Below the pieces are notes generated by a model. It saw only the letters and a list, made by a program, of their open reading frames with translations. It was not told the DNA's origin and made no database searches. A stretch of 64,000 nt of DNA from UBA4416 sp964541155 (lineage in GTDB: Bacteria; Bacteroidota; Bacteroidia; B-17B0; Aurantibacillaceae). This document shows, piece by piece, positions 26,062-34,922 of the stretch. The translations under genes and the position numbers were made by a program. The stretch is taken from positions 186,001 through 250,000 of the forward strand of contig CAZIPC010000005.1 of assembly GCA_964541155.1 (NCBI GenBank), written 5' to 3'. Within the stretch, counting starts at the first letter, position 1. The number at the start of each line of letters is the position of its first letter.

Positions 26062-28482
26062 GTGAAAGTAAAAGAATCATCACAAATAAAATTAATTTGT
26101 TATCACTGCGGTGAAGATGTTGGAGAAGCTCATTTTCATATTGAAGAAAAGAATTTTTGTTGCAAGGGCTGTCAAACAGTGTATGAAATTATTAATAAGA
26201 GTGATTTGTGTTCTTATTATGATTTAGAGTCTAATCCGGGTATTAATCAAAAAAAAGAAACTAGAAAAGGTAAATTTGATTTCTTAGACGATCAACAAAT
26301 TATAAAAAAGTTAGTTCATTTTGAAGATGAAACTCATCAACACGTTATTTTTTATTTACCTCAAATGCATTGTGCTTCATGTATTTGGATTTTAGAGCAT
26401 CTCAATAAAATTGATAAAGGTATTTTAAAATCACAAGTTAACTTTATTAAAAAAGAAGTAACAATTATTTTTGATTATCATCAAACATCTTTAAAACATG
26501 TAGCCGAAACACTTACTCTTATTGGTTATGAACCACATATTAGTTTAAATGACATTAAATCTAGTAAAGTAAAAAAATACGATACCGCTTATATTATAAA
26601 AATTGGAATAGCAGGATTTTGTTTTGGTAATATTATGATGTTAAGTTTTCCTGAATATTTTTCATTAGCAAAATCAGATGACATTGGATTAAAGACATGG
26701 TTTAGTTATTTGAATTTATGTTTATCTCTTCCTGTATTTTTCTATTCAGCATCAGAGTTTTTTATTTCAGGATATAAAGGATTGCGTCAAAAATTTTTAA
26801 ACATAGATGCTCCAATAGCCTTAGCTATTTTGATTACATTTTCAAGAAGTTTGTATGAAATAATTTCAGGAACTGGCCCAGGTTACTTAGATTCAATGAG
26901 TGGCATAGTTTTTTTTATGTTAATTGGTAGATATTTTCAAAATAGAACGTATCAAAGTATATCATTTGACAGAGATTTTACTTCTTATTTTCCATTAGGT
27001 GTGCATGTAATAAGTACAGATGGGATTGAAAAACAAATTTCTGTATCAGATTTAAAAGTTGGCGACAGAATTAAAATTCATAATGATGAAATAGTTCCAG
27101 CAGATTCTATTTTATTTTTAGGAAAAGCTACAATTGATTATAGTTTTGTAACTGGAGAATCTTTACCAATTGAAAAATCAATTGGAGAGATAATTTATGC
27201 AGGTGGTAAACAAACCTCAGGAGCTATAGAGCTAGAAGTTGTAAAAGAAGTATCGCAAAGTTATTTAACTCAACTATGGAACAATGATACATTCAAAAAA
27301 AATAAAGAAGAAATTAAGTCGTCATTTATTCATAACATAAGTAAATATTTTACATATACTTTATTTTCAGTTGCTATTATTGCATCTATTTATTGGGGAG
27401 TAAATGATTCATCCAAGATATGGGGAGCAGTAACAGCAGTACTTATTGTGGCTTGCCCGTGTGCTCTTTTATTAAGTGCAACATTTACAAATGGTAATAT
27501 GATTCGTATTTTAAATAAATATAAATTATACATAAAAAATTCGAGTGTTATTGAACGTATGTCTGAAATAGATACAATTGTGTTTGATAAAACAGGAACA
27601 ATTACAGAGCAAGGAAAATCTGAAATTAATTTTCAAGGAGATAAATTGAATGATGAACAAATACAATTAATTCGTTCATTAGCAAATCAGTCTAATCATC
27701 CTTTAAGTAAGAGTATTGTTTCTTATCTTCCTTTTAATAAAACGTTATTAGCTAAGCAATATAAAGAGTTTAAAGGTTTTGGCACTTCAGCGTATATCAA
27801 TAATCATTTTGTTAAAATGGGATCTTCTGAATTTGTTTTAGAAAAAAATACTGATAACTTAATAAGAGGTAGTAGAGTATACGTTAGTATAGATGATGAA
27901 TTTATTGGTTATTTTATGGTTAAAAACACATACAGGAATGGGTTAACGCAAATTGTTTCATCTTTAGGTTCGAACTTTGAATTAAAAATTTTATCAGGAG
28001 ATAATTCTTCAGAAGAAATGTTTTTAAAATCTATTTTTGGAAATAATACAGAAATGTTGTTTGAACAAAAACCAGAAGATAAATTAAATTTTATAAAACT
28101 TCTTCAATCTAAAAACCACAAAGTATTAATGATTGGAGATGGATTGAATGATGCAGGGGCTTTAAAACAAAGTAATATAGGCATAGCTATTAGTGATAAT
28201 ACTAATAATTTTTCTCCGGCATGTGATGCTATTTTATCTGGAGCTAATTTTATTCTTTTAAAAGAATTAATTAATTATTGTAGAAAAGAAAAGACCATCA
28301 TTTTTTCGAGTTTTATACTTTCTATTTTATATAATTTTGTAGGATTATTCTACGCTGTACAAGGTGATTTAGAACCTGTAATAGCTGCAATATTAATGCC
28401 AATAAGCTCAATAAGTATTGTATTATTAACTACTGGATTGAGTTCATTTTACGAGATAAAACTTAAATCTATAAAATACTGA
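26062..28482 (+). CDS. ccoI: copper-transporting P1B ATPase for cbb3 oxidase assembly (CcoI/FixI)
   Basis: The 806-residue heavy-metal ATPase delivers copper for the cbb3 oxidase. The N terminus has the cysteine-rich domain typical of CcoI (CYHCGED and FCCKGCQTVYE, about residues 14-40), then a metal-binding HCASCIW (C104, C107). The membrane part contains the CPC motif (about residues 465-467). Further motifs are TGES, the phosphorylated aspartate D509 in DKTGT, NHPLSKS and GDGLNDAGAL. The start is a GTG; no in-frame ATG occurs before the conserved domain. Its TGA stop (28480-28482) lies inside the first regulatory box of the next operon. The location directly before ccoS and ccoNO supports the CcoI role. 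Confidence 0.93.
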   Translation: MKVKESSQIKLICYHCGEDVGEAHFHIEEKNFCCKGCQTVYEIINKSDLCSYYDLESNPGINQKKETRKGKFDFLDDQQIIKKLVHFEDETHQHVIFYLPQMHCASCIWILEHLNKIDKGILKSQVNFIKKEVTIIFDYHQTSLKHVAETLTLIGYEPHISLNDIKSSKVKKYDTAYIIKIGIAGFCFGNIMMLSFPEYFSLAKSDDIGLKTWFSYLNLCLSLPVFFYSASEFFISGYKGLRQKFLNIDAPIALAILITFSRSLYEIISGTGPGYLDSMSGIVFFMLIGRYFQNRTYQSISFDRDFTSYFPLGVHVISTDGIEKQISVSDLKVGDRIKIHNDEIVPADSILFLGKATIDYSFVTGESLPIEKSIGEIIYAGGKQTSGAIELEVVKEVSQSYLTQLWNNDTFKKNKEEIKSSFIHNISKYFTYTLFSVAIIASIYWGVNDSSKIWGAVTAVLIVACPCALLLSATFTNGNMIRILNKYKLYIKNSSVIERMSEIDTIVFDKTGTITEQGKSEINFQGDKLNDEQIQLIRSLANQSNHPLSKSIVSYLPFNKTLLAKQYKEFKGFGTSAYINNHFVKMGSSEFVLEKNTDNLIRGSRVYVSIDDEFIGYFMVKNTYRNGLTQIVSSLGSNFELKILSGDNSSEEMFLKSIFGNNTEMLFEQKPEDKLNFIKLLQSKNHKVLMIGDGLNDAGALKQSNIGIAISDNTNNFSPACDAILSGANFILLKELINYCRKEKTIIFSSFILSILYNFVGLFYAVQGDLEPVIAAILMPISSISIVLLTTGLSSFYEIKLKSIKY

Positions 28483-28514
28483 TAAAAGTCATTTTTCGGA
28501 ATGATAAAAGTCAA
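28479..28514 (+). promoter_or_regulatory. paired Crp/FNR-type boxes upstream of ccoS-ccoNO
   Basis: CTGATAAAAGTCAT (28479-28492) and ATGATAAAAGTCAA (28501-28514) repeat the motif TGATAAAAGTCA with centres exactly 22 bp apart. The first overlaps the stop codon of ccoI. The second lies 29.5 bp from the -7-like element at 28537, so it would be centred at -41.5 for a start near 28549. This gives the oxidase operon its own activator-dependent promoter. Confidence 0.75.
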
Positions 28515-28536
28515 TTACAAAAAATGTTAACTAAAG

Positions 28537-28544
28537 TAATTTTA
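28537..28544 (+). promoter_or_regulatory. putative -7 element of the ccoS-ccoNOQP operon
   Basis: TAATTTTA matches TAnnTTTG at five of six fixed positions and keeps the 29.5-bp distance to the centre of the proximal box. The implied transcript begins about 4 nt before the ccoS ATG at 28553. Confidence 0.5.
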
Positions 28545-28552
28545 TAACCGAT

Positions 28553-28744
28553 ATGAGTGCAATTTTTATAATGATAGGTGCAAGTTTGCTTTTAGCAATA
28601 GGGTTTTTGGTGGCGTTTATTTGGTCAGTAAAAACCAATCAATATGAAGATGATTATACACCCTCCGTAAGAATGCTATTTGATAATACAACAATTCAAG
28701 AAAACAAAAAAGAAATAAACAGTAAAACCAAAAAAACAAAATAA
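28553..28744 (+). CDS. ccoS: cbb3-type cytochrome oxidase assembly protein CcoS
   Basis: A 63-residue protein with one N-terminal transmembrane helix (about residues 4-25, IFIMIGASLLLAIGFLVAFIW) followed by the family block KTNQYEDDYTPSVRMLFDN and a lysine-rich tail. CcoS is required for cofactor insertion into cbb3 oxidases together with CcoI. It lies between ccoI and ccoNO, the typical place, and ends 1 bp before the ccoNO start. Confidence 0.93.
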   Translation: MSAIFIMIGASLLLAIGFLVAFIWSVKTNQYEDDYTPSVRMLFDNTTIQENKKEINSKTKKTK

Positions 28745-28745
28745 T

Positions 28746-30872
28746 ATGGAACTACAAAAATTTCAGTACGATAACAAAATAGTTAAAATGTTTGCTTATG
28801 CAACGATACTTTGGGGATTAGTAGGTATGCTTGTGGGTTTAATTGCAGCCATTCAGTTATACTTGCCAGCTGCAAACTTGTCATTACCTTATACAACATT
28901 TGGACGTTTACGCCCATTACACACTAATGCTGTTATTTTTGCATTTGTAGGTAATGGTATTTTTATGGGTGTTTATTATTCCCTACAACGTTTATTAAAA
29001 GCACGAATGTTTAGTGACTTATTAAGTAAAATTCATTTTTGGGGATGGCAACTAATAATTGTTTTAGCAGCACTAACACTTGTTTTAGGAAAAACTACTG
29101 GAAAAGAATATGCAGAGCTAGAATGGCCAATTGATATTTTAATAACATTAGTTTGGGTTGTGTTTGGATGGAATATGTTTGGAACTATTATTCGTCGAAG
29201 AGAACGCCATTTATACGTTGCCATTTGGTTTTACATAGCAACCTTTGTTACTGTAGCTATGTTGCATATTGTTAACTCTATTGAAATTCCTGTTTCATTT
29301 TGGAAATCTTATTCTTGGTATGCTGGAGTTCAAGATGCATTAGTTCAATGGTGGTATGGGCATAATGCAGTTGCATTTTTCTTAACAACACCATATTTAG
29401 GTTTAATGTATTATTTTTTACCTAAAATTGCTCAACGACCAGTTTATTCGTACCGTTTATCAATTATTCACTTTTGGGCATTAATTTTCTTGTATATATG
29501 GGCTGGACCACATCATCTTTTATATACCTCTGTTCCAGATTGGGCACAATCTTTAGGTGTTGTTTTTTCTGTAATGCTAATAGCTCCATCTTGGGGAGGT
29601 ATGATTAATGGTTTATTAACTTTACGAGGAGCTTGGGATAGAGTAAGGGATAATGTAGGATTAAAATTTTTAGTTGTAGCTGTAACAGCTTATGGTATGG
29701 CTACATTCGAAGGTCCAATGTTATCTTTAAAAAATGTAAATGCAATTGCTCATTATACAGATTGGATTGTAGCTCATGTGCATGTTGGAGCATTAGGCTG
29801 GAATGGATTTATGACATTTGGTATTTTATATTGGTTAATACCAAGATTATTTCAAACTAAATTATATTCTGAAAAATTAGCTAATACACATTTTTGGATA
29901 GGAACTCTAGGAATTGTATTATATGCAGTTCCTATGTATTGGGCAGGTTTTATGCAAAGTTCTATGTGGAAAGACTTTACCCCAGAAGGTCAATTAAAAT
30001 GGCAGTTTATGGATACAGTTACTAAAATGATTCCTTTTTATATTGCTCGTTCAGTTGGTGGAGCTTTATATTTAATTGGAGCAGTTTTAATGACATATAA
30101 TTTAATTAAAACAATAAAAGTAGGTACATTCTTAGAGGTAGAAGAAGATCAAGCTCCAGCATTAGTAGGAGAATATCAATCTCACTCTAAAGATCATTGG
30201 CACCGTTGGATTGAGCGTAAGCCTATTCAAATGTTAATAGTAAGTTTAGTGGTGGTTGCTATAGGTGGTTTAATAGAATTTATACCTGTATTTTTAGTAA
30301 AATCAAATATTCCTACCATAGCAAGTGTTAAACCTTATACTCCACTTGAACTTCAAGGTAGAGATATCTATGTTAGGGAGGGTTGTTATACATGTCACTC
30401 TCAAATGGTTCGTCCTTTCAGAAGTGAAACAGCTCGTTATGGAGAGTACTCTAAGGCTGGCGAATTTGTATACGATCATCCATTTCAGTGGGGTAGTAAG
30501 CGTACCGGACCAGATTTAGCTAGATTAGGAGGTAAGTATCCAGATAGCTGGCATTATAATCATATGATGGATCCAACATCTATGACTCCAGGTTCTGTTA
30601 TGCCACAATACCCTTGGTTGTTAGAAGATCAATTAGATGCTAATTCTACCATTTCAAAAATAAAAGCGATGAAACGTTTAGGAGTTCCTTATCCAGAAGG
30701 GTATGAAAACACCGCTATTTTAGATATGGAAAAACAAGCAAAAGAAATTACAGCTAATTTGAAAAAAGATGGTATTGAAACCCTACCAGATAGAGAAATA
30801 GTAGCGTTAATATCTTATTTACAGCGTTTAGGAAAAGATATTAAATCAGAAGGATTAAAAGCATCAAAATAA
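28746..30872 (+). CDS. ccoNO: cbb3-type cytochrome c oxidase, fused subunits I and II (CcoN-CcoO)
   Basis: The 708-residue protein fuses the catalytic subunit (about residues 1-480) with the mono-haem subunit CcoO (about 490-708), a known arrangement in Bacteroidota. CcoN histidines are visible: low-spin haem ligand in RPLHTNA, CuB ligand in WWYGHNAVAFF with the nearby Tyr-rich helix, the CuB pair in GPHHLLYTS, and the haem ligands in VAHVHVGALGWNG. CcoO has the haem c motif CYTCH (C547, C550, H551), QMVRPF directly after it, and the Met ligand region PGSVMPQYPW. It reduces oxygen with high affinity and pumps protons in the inner membrane. It is the core of this operon. Confidence 0.96.
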   Translation: MELQKFQYDNKIVKMFAYATILWGLVGMLVGLIAAIQLYLPAANLSLPYTTFGRLRPLHTNAVIFAFVGNGIFMGVYYSLQRLLKARMFSDLLSKIHFWGWQLIIVLAALTLVLGKTTGKEYAELEWPIDILITLVWVVFGWNMFGTIIRRRERHLYVAIWFYIATFVTVAMLHIVNSIEIPVSFWKSYSWYAGVQDALVQWWYGHNAVAFFLTTPYLGLMYYFLPKIAQRPVYSYRLSIIHFWALIFLYIWAGPHHLLYTSVPDWAQSLGVVFSVMLIAPSWGGMINGLLTLRGAWDRVRDNVGLKFLVVAVTAYGMATFEGPMLSLKNVNAIAHYTDWIVAHVHVGALGWNGFMTFGILYWLIPRLFQTKLYSEKLANTHFWIGTLGIVLYAVPMYWAGFMQSSMWKDFTPEGQLKWQFMDTVTKMIPFYIARSVGGALYLIGAVLMTYNLIKTIKVGTFLEVEEDQAPALVGEYQSHSKDHWHRWIERKPIQMLIVSLVVVAIGGLIEFIPVFLVKSNIPTIASVKPYTPLELQGRDIYVREGCYTCHSQMVRPFRSETARYGEYSKAGEFVYDHPFQWGSKRTGPDLARLGGKYPDSWHYNHMMDPTSMTPGSVMPQYPWLLEDQLDANSTISKIKAMKRLGVPYPEGYENTAILDMEKQAKEITANLKKDGIETLPDREIVALISYLQRLGKDIKSEGLKASK

Positions 30873-30896
30873 TTTTTAATAAAAAAATATTTAATC

Positions 30897-31076
30897 ATGA
30901 AATTTAAAAACTATTTAGAAAGTATTACTGGTATTGGAATTTACCCTTTAATATCATTAATCATATTTGTTGTGTTTTTTGGTTTGGTTACTTTTTATGT
31001 AATTAAAGGGAATAAAAAACATTTCGAAAAATTAAGTCAACTTCCAATTAACGAAACAGAAAACGAACATATTTAA
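30897..31076 (+). CDS. ccoQ: CcoQ-like small subunit of cbb3 oxidase
   Basis: A 59-residue ORF fills the gap between ccoNO and ccoP with 24 and 9 bp on either side. It has one transmembrane helix (about residues 15-36, YPLISLIIFVVFFGLVTFYV) followed by a short polar tail. The size, position and single helix fit CcoQ/FixQ, a small subunit that stabilises the complex. The sequence family is poorly conserved, so the assignment rests mainly on context. Confidence 0.8.
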   Translation: MKFKNYLESITGIGIYPLISLIIFVVFFGLVTFYVIKGNKKHFEKLSQLPINETENEHI

Positions 31077-31085
31077 TTTATACTT

Positions 31086-32279
31086 ATGAACAATTTTAAT
31101 AAAATTAAATCACTTGCACTTGCATTATTTTTGCCAACAATTGGTATTTGTCAAGAGCAAACTAGTAAGGGAAATACTTCTTATTTTTCTAATGTGTTAT
31201 TTTTAACACTATTAGTTACAATTATTATTTTAGCAATTGTAATCGTGGCTTTTAGTAGTGTTTTTAAAAATATTGCCGATAGCGATTATTTAACATCAAA
31301 GTATAGCAATAAACAAGATGATAATTCTTCAACCACAAGAAATATAACTTCTGTTATTTTATTGTTGTTATCATTTTCAATGATGTCTCAAGAAAAAGCA
31401 GCTGTAATTGTATCTAAAGCAGATGACGGAAGAATAGGAGGTCTTGATCAGTTTACTTTTTATTTTATGCTAGTAATAGTTTTGTTAGAATTATTGGTTC
31501 TAGGATTAATAATTTATCAATTTAATTTTTTAGTTAAAAATCATACCGTAGTTGAAACCACAACAAAAGTTAAAAAATCTGAATCAAAATTAATGATGAG
31601 TTTAACAGATGCTGTTGCTGTTGAAGAAGAAAATAGTATTATGCTAGATCATGACTATGATGGAATTAAAGAACTAGATAATAACTTACCACCATGGTGG
31701 AAATATGGTTTTTATTTAACCATAGTTGTAGCCATAGTTTATTTAATTAATTTTCATGTTATAGGAACAGGTGATTTACAAACTGTAGAATATAATAAAG
31801 CAATGGCACAAGCTAAATTAGAAGTTGATGAATACATGAAAACATCAGCAAATAATGTAGATGAAAATAGCGTTAAATTATTAACAGAGGCTTCTGATAT
31901 TGCCTCAGGTAAAGATGTTTTTCTAGCAAACTGTTCGGCATGCCATGGTAAATTAGGTGAAGGTACGGTAGGACCTAATTTCACAGATGATTACTGGATT
32001 CATGGAGGAAGTATACAAGATATTTTTAAATCTATTAAATATGGTTGGGTTGAAAAAGGAATGAAGTCATGGAAAGAAGATTTATCTCCAATGCAAATTG
32101 CACAATTAGCTTCATATATTAAATCTTTAAGAGGTACAAATCCTCCAAATGGTAAAGCACCTCAAGGAGATTTATATACAGAATCTGGAATAAAACCATT
32201 AAATGATACTTTATCAGTAATAAATGATAGTTTAAATATTCAGTTAAAAGTTGATAGTTTACATGTTACTAAAAAATAA
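31086..32279 (+). CDS. ccoP: cbb3-type cytochrome c oxidase subunit III (CcoP), mono-haem
   Basis: The 397-residue protein has an N-terminal hydrophobic region with three helices (about residues 5-22, 30-55 and 80-150), a linker, then the CcoP signature NLPPWWKYGFYLTIVVAIVY near residue 200 with YNKAMAQAKLE after it. Only one haem c motif is present, CSACH (C283, C286, H287), while proteobacterial CcoP has two. The cytochrome domain ends near residue 360 and a polar tail follows. The extra N-terminal helices are not part of classical CcoP and may be a lineage-specific addition. The stop overlaps the ccoG ATG by one base. Confidence 0.9.
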   Translation: MNNFNKIKSLALALFLPTIGICQEQTSKGNTSYFSNVLFLTLLVTIIILAIVIVAFSSVFKNIADSDYLTSKYSNKQDDNSSTTRNITSVILLLLSFSMMSQEKAAVIVSKADDGRIGGLDQFTFYFMLVIVLLELLVLGLIIYQFNFLVKNHTVVETTTKVKKSESKLMMSLTDAVAVEEENSIMLDHDYDGIKELDNNLPPWWKYGFYLTIVVAIVYLINFHVIGTGDLQTVEYNKAMAQAKLEVDEYMKTSANNVDENSVKLLTEASDIASGKDVFLANCSACHGKLGEGTVGPNFTDDYWIHGGSIQDIFKSIKYGWVEKGMKSWKEDLSPMQIAQLASYIKSLRGTNPPNGKAPQGDLYTESGIKPLNDTLSVINDSLNIQLKVDSLHVTKK

Positions 32280-33709
32280 TGGATACTCAAAAAAATCAAC
32301 AATCAGATAAACAACAAGACGAATCTTTTAGAGACACAATATCAACTGTAAATCAAGAAGGTGAGAGAGCTTGGGTATTTCCAACAAAACCTTTTGGGAA
32401 GTACTATAATTTAAGAACTTTTTTCACTTGGTTTTATCTGATTGTTTTTTTTACCGTTCCTTTTATAAAATATAACGGTGAGCCGTTATTTTTATTTAAT
32501 GTTCCTGATAAAAAATTTATTTTATTTGGATCTATATTTTGGCCACAAGATTTTTTCATATTTGGCTTAGGAATGCTAATTTTTATAGTATTTGTAGCTT
32601 TATTTACAGTAGTTTTTGGTAGATTATTTTGTGGATGGGCATGTCCTCAAACGATTTTCATGGAAATGATTTTTCGTAAAATTGAATATTGGATTGAAGG
32701 AGATGCTACATATCAAAAAGCTTTAAAAAAAGCGCCTTGGAATTCTGATAAAATTAAAAAGCGAATATTAAAATTTTTGGCTTTTTATTCTATTTCTTTT
32801 ATTATAGCAAACACATTGTTGAGTTATATTATAGGTCTAGATAATGTGTTAGATATTTTAAAATTTCCTTTAAAAAATACAGGCTCTTTTTTAGGGATAG
32901 TATTATTTTCTACAATCTTCTTTTTTGTTTATTGGTGGTTTAGAGAACAAGTTTGTTTAATTGTTTGTCCATACGGAAGAATGCAAGGCGTTTTACTAGA
33001 TAAAAATTCTGTAGTAGTTGCATATGATTATGTGAGAGGCGAGCAAAGACATCATTTTAAGAAAAATGAAATTAGAACTGGAGGGGATTGTATCGATTGT
33101 AATTTGTGTGTTAAAGTTTGTCCTACAGGTATCGATATTAGAAATGGAACACAATTAGAATGTATTAGTTGTACAGCATGTATTGATGCTTGTGATCATA
33201 TGATGGAAAGTGTTGGCTTTGAAAAAGGTTTAATTCGTTATGATTCAGAAAATGGAATAAAAGAAAAAAGAAAGTTAACATTTACAACTAGAATGAAAGC
33301 GTATTCTGTTGTTTTACTTGTTTTAATAGGTATTGAAGTTACATTACTTTCAACTCGTTCTGATTATGATGCTACTGTTTTAAGAGCAAAAGGTATGTTA
33401 TTTCAAGTTCAGCCAAATGATCAATTAAGTAATTTATTTACAATTAAACTGGTAAATAAAACACGTAAAGATTTGCCTGTTGAATTAAAAGTTGAAAATT
33501 TTAAAGATTATAAAATTCAATTAATAGGAAAGGAAATTAAAGTTAAACCAGAAGCAGTAACAGAAGGAGAATTTTTTGTTTATTTAAATAAGAAAGACTT
33601 ACAGGAAAGAAAAGTGAAATTAGAAATCGGAGTATATTCTAATGGTAAAAAAATTAAAACCGTAAAAACAAATTTTTTAGGCCCTATAAAATTTAAGAAT
33701 AATAATTAA
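32279..33709 (+). CDS. ccoG: cytochrome c oxidase accessory protein CcoG (FixG)
   Basis: The 476-residue polyferredoxin-like membrane protein helps prepare copper for cbb3 oxidase assembly. Five or so helices are visible, with FGRLFCGWACPQTIFMEMIF near residue 118 and EQVCLIVCPYGRMQG near 225. Two 4Fe-4S motifs follow (CIDCNLCVKVCP near 273 and CISCTACIDACD near 298). A C-terminal immunoglobulin-like domain begins near residue 370. The gene overlaps the end of ccoP by one base and continues the operon. Confidence 0.94.
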   Translation: MDTQKNQQSDKQQDESFRDTISTVNQEGERAWVFPTKPFGKYYNLRTFFTWFYLIVFFTVPFIKYNGEPLFLFNVPDKKFILFGSIFWPQDFFIFGLGMLIFIVFVALFTVVFGRLFCGWACPQTIFMEMIFRKIEYWIEGDATYQKALKKAPWNSDKIKKRILKFLAFYSISFIIANTLLSYIIGLDNVLDILKFPLKNTGSFLGIVLFSTIFFFVYWWFREQVCLIVCPYGRMQGVLLDKNSVVVAYDYVRGEQRHHFKKNEIRTGGDCIDCNLCVKVCPTGIDIRNGTQLECISCTACIDACDHMMESVGFEKGLIRYDSENGIKEKRKLTFTTRMKAYSVVLLVLIGIEVTLLSTRSDYDATVLRAKGMLFQVQPNDQLSNLFTIKLVNKTRKDLPVELKVENFKDYKIQLIGKEIKVKPEAVTEGEFFVYLNKKDLQERKVKLEIGVYSNGKKIKTVKTNFLGPIKFKNNN

Positions 33710-33720
33710 AAATATTTAAT

Positions 33721-34155
33721 ATGAATTTCGGTAAAAAAATAATTATACTTTATGTGAGTTTTGTAGCTCTTATATTAACTTTAGTTTTTATGAGCTATGG
33801 TCAAGATATTGATTTAGTGAGTAAAGACTATTATGCCCAAGAAATTAATTTTCAAAACAAGATTAATGCTACTAATAATGAAAAACAGTTAGAAAAAAGT
33901 ATTACACATGATGTAAATAAAGAATCTATTATTTTATCTATTGATTCAACTTTACTAACAAATGATTTTAAAGGAACTATTACTTTTTTTAGACCATCTG
34001 ATGCTAAAAAGGATGTTCAATTAAAAATGAATTTCGTAGGGTGCAAACAAGTTATAAATTTAAAACAATTTATTCATGGTGCTTATCGTCTTCAATTATC
34101 GTGGTTGTCAAACAATAAAAGTTACTTTAAAGAAGATGTAATCTTTATTAATTAA
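33721..34155 (+). CDS. ccoH: FixH/CcoH family protein
   Basis: The 144-residue protein has one N-terminal transmembrane helix (about residues 5-26) followed by the family block SKDYYAQEINFQNKINATNNE and a small beta domain exposed to the periplasm. CcoH assists cbb3 assembly or stability and interacts with CcoI. It is 11 bp after ccoG and 1 bp before the SafE-like gene, which is the standard order. Confidence 0.9.
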   Translation: MNFGKKIIILYVSFVALILTLVFMSYGQDIDLVSKDYYAQEINFQNKINATNNEKQLEKSITHDVNKESIILSIDSTLLTNDFKGTITFFRPSDAKKDVQLKMNFVGCKQVINLKQFIHGAYRLQLSWLSNNKSYFKEDVIFIN

Positions 34156-34156
34156 A

Positions 34157-34912
34157 ATGGAACTCATAATTGCTGCCATATCATTAGGATTATTAGGAAG
34201 TTTTCATTGTATTGGTATGTGTGGTCCTATTGCTCTTGCTCTTCCTATTCATCAATATTCCTATATTAAAAAAAACATTGCTATTTTAGTATATAATATA
34301 GGTAGATTAATTACATATATATTTTTAGGTCTTATTTTTGGATTATTAGGTCAGTCGGTATTTTTGGGAGGATTTCAACAAATGCTATCAATTACAATAG
34401 GTTTATTGCTTTTGTTAGTTGTAGTTTCAAGTAAGATAAATTGGATTAATTTTAAAAATATCACATTTATTTATTCTTTTATTAATTCATTAAAACTTCA
34501 GTTAGGAAATTTATTTAATAAAAAAGGATTACACTTTTTGTTTTTTATTGGATTATTAAATGGGTTACTTCCTTGTGGATTAGTTTATTTAGGAATTACA
34601 GGGGCTATTGCAACAGGGCATTATTTAAAAGGAGCGGCGTTTATGTTTTATTTTGGTATTGCAACTATACCAGTTATGTATGCAGTTGCATTCTTTGGAC
34701 AATTTATATCATTGAAATTCCGTAACAACATTCGTAAGTCAATACCATATATGATTTCTATTATGGCAATATTATTAATTGTCAGAGGATTGAATTTAGG
34801 TATTCCTTATTTAAGCCCTCAGTTTGAAAAAAAATCTCATCGTGTTAATTGTTGCGAGAGTAATCATAAAGAAATTTCTATTATGAAATGTTCACCAAAA
34901 AAATGTCATTAG
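34157..34912 (+). CDS. SafE/DsbD_2-type membrane protein of the cbb3 operon
   Basis: The 251-residue protein has six predicted helices and belongs to the family annotated as sulfite exporter TauE/SafE or UreH-like. The N-terminal helix carries HCIGMCGP (H17, C18, C22) and the second repeat GLLNGLLPCGLVY, both typical of the cbb3-associated members thought to handle copper rather than sulfite. The C-terminal tail is rich in Cys and His (VNCCESNHKE, KCSPKKCH), which could bind copper. Position directly after ccoH supports a role in copper supply; the sulfite name should not be taken literally. Confidence 0.85.
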   Translation: MELIIAAISLGLLGSFHCIGMCGPIALALPIHQYSYIKKNIAILVYNIGRLITYIFLGLIFGLLGQSVFLGGFQQMLSITIGLLLLLVVVSSKINWINFKNITFIYSFINSLKLQLGNLFNKKGLHFLFFIGLLNGLLPCGLVYLGITGAIATGHYLKGAAFMFYFGIATIPVMYAVAFFGQFISLKFRNNIRKSIPYMISIMAILLIVRGLNLGIPYLSPQFEKKSHRVNCCESNHKEISIMKCSPKKCH

Positions 34913-34922
34913 TTAATAAATT

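Noticed and set aside
25872..26114. 80-codon plus-strand ORF across the ccoI promoter
   Set aside because: It overlaps the regulatory boxes, the -7 element and the beginning of ccoI in another frame and has no recognisable protein features.
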